7,576 nt of DNA from JAJNBA01 sp035696925 (GTDB lineage Bacteria; Actinomycetota; UBA4738; HRBIN12), in assembly GCA_035696925.1 (NCBI GenBank), contig DASSDW010000040.1, positions 1-7,576 of the forward strand, in the 5' to 3' direction. Shown piece after piece: positions 5,345 through 7,576 of the stretch. Both the position numbers and the translations under genes were made by a program. The first letter of the stretch is position 1; each line of letters starts with the position of its first letter. The notes beneath the pieces are model-generated. The model was not told the DNA's origin and did no database searches. It saw nothing but the letters and a program-made list of their open reading frames with translations.

Positions 5345-5830
5345 ATGAGATGCCCATGGTGCGGCGCGGACGACGACCGGGTCGTCGACTCACGGCCCGC
5401 GGACGGTGGCTCGGCGATCCGTCGTCGCCGGCAGTGCGCGGCCTGCAGCCGCCGGTATTCCACCTACGAGCGGATCGAAGACGTCGGGCTCGTCGTTCGC
5501 AAGCGGGACGATTCGAGGGATCCGTTCCGCCGGGAGAAGGTGACCGCGGGCATCCTGAAGGCGACGAAGAACCGACCGGTCTCGGAGTTCCAGGTCGAGG
5601 AGCTCGTGGACCGCGTGGAGGAGCGGCTCCGGCGCAAGGGGCCCGAGGTCACGTCCGAGCAGGTCGGTCTCGAGGTCCTGCAGCAGCTCCGCAAACTCGA
5701 CGAGGTCGCCTACATCCGGTTCGCGAGCGTGTACAAGGACTTCCAGGAGATCACGGACTTCGAGCGGGAGCTCGGGACCCTGCTCAAGCGGGTGCCCGCC
5801 AAGCGCCGGCCACGCAAGCCGAAGGGCTGA
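5345..5830 (+). CDS. nrdR: Transcriptional repressor NrdR
   Basis: NrdR senses ATP and dATP and represses ribonucleotide reductase genes when dNTPs are plentiful. The 161-residue product has the N-terminal zinc ribbon with C3, C6, C31 and C34 (MRCPWCG ... QCAACSRRYSTYER), followed by an ATP-cone domain (about 46-136; VVRKRDDSRDPFRREKV, VSEFQVEELVDRVEERL, LRKLDEVAYIRFASVYKDF). A basic C-terminal tail (KRRPRKPKG) makes it slightly longer than E. coli NrdR (149). The ATG at 5345 is chosen because family members begin Met-basic-Cys-Pro; an in-frame GTG at 5330 would add five residues but lies in an NrdR box. No clear Shine-Dalgarno precedes either start. Its own paired boxes indicate autoregulation, and nrdJ downstream is the expected target, as in the Streptomyces nrdRJ pair. 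Confidence 0.96.
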   Translation: MRCPWCGADDDRVVDSRPADGGSAIRRRRQCAACSRRYSTYERIEDVGLVVRKRDDSRDPFRREKVTAGILKATKNRPVSEFQVEELVDRVEERLRRKGPEVTSEQVGLEVLQQLRKLDEVAYIRFASVYKDFQEITDFERELGTLLKRVPAKRRPRKPKG

Positions 5831-5937
5831 CGTCGGGCCAACAAGGTCGCCAAGGATCGTGTTCCCACCGGTCGTCCACTGGCGTTCCACATGCTGCCTC
5901 CACTAGCTTCGGGGCCGGGTCGGAGTTGCTCCATAAA

Positions 5938-5953
5938 CCACAACATGTGGTGG
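5938..5953. promoter_or_regulatory. NrdR box upstream of nrdJ
   Basis: CCACAACATGTGGTGG is palindromic at seven of eight base pairs. Its reverse complement differs from NrdR box 2 of nrdR at a single position. The match between two sites flanking nrdR, one before nrdR and one before its expected target, strongly supports NrdR binding. Confidence 0.78.
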
Positions 5954-5970
5954 TAGAAGGTGGGAGTAAC

Positions 5971-5986
5971 ACCCCACATCTAGCAA
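5971..5986. promoter_or_regulatory. Possible degenerate second NrdR box before nrdJ
   Basis: ACCCCACATCTAGCAA shares CCACATCT and 10 of 16 positions with NrdR box 2 of nrdR. Its centre is 33 bases from the strong box, close to but not exactly the usual 31-32. Only one half is well kept, so this is tentative. Confidence 0.35.
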
Positions 5987-5995
5987 ACTAGAGAC

Positions 5996-6024
5996 TTGAC
6001 ACGAGGGCCGCTCGGGGGTTGGAT
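5996..6024 (+). promoter_or_regulatory. Candidate nrdJ promoter
   Basis: A perfect TTGACA (5996-6001) is followed after 17 bases by TTGGAT (6019-6024), a weak -10 (three of six). RNA would start near 6031 and have a leader of about 90 bases. The NrdR boxes would lie upstream of the -35. Another start further upstream is possible. Confidence 0.45.
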
Positions 6025-6025
6025 G

Positions 6026-6059
6026 ACATCCTTGTGATTCCACGGATGTGATTCATCCG
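6026..6059 (+). other. Overlapping alternative hairpins in nrdJ leader
   Basis: ACATCC (6026-6031) can pair with GGATGT (6044-6049), continued inside by GTG (6034-6036) with CAC (6041-6043): nine pairs around an ATTC loop, with a TT bulge. Alternatively CGGATG (6043-6048) pairs with CATCCG (6054-6059), six pairs with a five-base loop. The two structures share 6043-6049 and exclude one another. The direct repeat TGTGATTC (6033-6040 and 6047-6054) underlies this. Confidence 0.5.
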
Positions 6060-6061
6060 CC

Positions 6062-6088
6062 GGGACTCCTGACCCCCTCAGGACTCCC
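6062..6088 (+). other. Long hairpin in nrdJ leader
   Basis: Arms GGGACTCCTGA (6062-6072) and TCAGGACTCCC (6078-6088) pair at ten of eleven positions (one C-C mismatch) around a CCCCC loop. It ends 20 bases before the AGGAGG ribosome site. No T-run follows, so it is not a standard terminator. Confidence 0.55.
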
Positions 6089-6108
6089 AACAGGTTCTTC
6101 CCCAGGAG

Positions 6109-6114
6109 AGGAGG
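6109..6114 (+). promoter_or_regulatory. nrdJ ribosome binding site
   Basis: AGGAGG nine bases before a GTG codon at 6124. It fixes GTG as the nrdJ start; no ATG lies nearby in frame. Confidence 0.85.
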
Positions 6115-6123
6115 GCGACGCAG

Positions 6124-7576
<1,453 letters not shown>

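Larger units (their letters stand above)
5831..6123 (+). other. nrdR-nrdJ intergenic region and nrdJ leader
   Basis: These 293 bases hold no convincing gene. The first 95 or so are GC-rich with no clear terminator. From about 5931 to 6001 the sequence turns AT-richer and carries one strong and one weak NrdR-box-like site, a short CTAG-CAAA-CTAG repeat (5980-5991) and TTGACA. From 6021 to 6088 there are several hairpins, then the nrdJ ribosome site. I do not recognise a cobalamin riboswitch: the conserved B12-box core GCCACTG is absent. Confidence 0.7.

Noticed and set aside
5831..6123. Cobalamin riboswitch before nrdJ
   Set aside because: The B12-box core GCCACTG and the expected core arrangement are absent; the nearest piece (CCACTGG at 5876-5882) lacks the context.

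Overview
The window is a compact, GC-rich stretch of bacterial chromosome. It holds eight genes, and the outer two are cut by the window edges. The order hflX ... lexA / LysM membrane protein / nrdR / nrdJ, the CGAAC-N4-GTTCG type of SOS box, the heavy G/C bias at third codon positions and the B12-dependent ribonucleotide reductase all point to Actinomycetota. Mycobacterium, Corynebacterium and Streptomyces carry recognisably similar lexA-nrdR neighbourhoods. A deep-branching or uncultured lineage is plausible because dapD is of the short type found in E. coli; that placement is inference.

Layout. Positions 1-3160 (+) look like one transcription unit: the 3' part of a DapC-type aminotransferase, dapD overlapping it by four bases (ATGA), then hflX three bases later. 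dapC and dapD are consecutive steps of the succinylase branch of lysine/diaminopimelate synthesis; HflX is a ribosome-associated GTPase. Positions 3164-4819 (-) hold a GlmS-like double-SIS sugar-phosphate protein and, upstream of it on the same strand, lexA. hflX and the SIS gene are tail to tail with three bases between them. Positions 4969-7576 (+) hold a small LysM-domain envelope protein, nrdR, a 293-base leader region, and the 5' two-thirds or so of nrdJ.

Regulation is the most readable part. The lexA/LysM divergent region carries three LexA operators: one over the lexA -35, one filling the spacer of the LysM promoter, and one over codons 3-7 of the LysM gene. The LysM promoter would start RNA at or next to the ATG, so that mRNA may be leaderless. 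The LysM protein is best read as a counterpart of YneA, DivS and Rv2719c, the SOS-induced division inhibitors or wall proteins encoded beside lexA in other Gram-positives. Upstream of nrdR two 16-base NrdR-box-like sites lie 31 bases apart; one fills the spacer of a good promoter. A near-identical site in reverse orientation lies upstream of nrdJ, so NrdR probably controls both itself and the reductase. The nrdJ leader also has overlapping, mutually exclusive hairpins.

The combined logic is a DNA-damage and dNTP-supply locus (LexA, a division block, NrdR, NrdJ) next to a cell-wall-precursor and ribosome-rescue operon. I saw no tRNA or rRNA, CRISPR array, insertion sequence or phage gene. The protein content is conserved; the unusual material is in the regulatory DNA.
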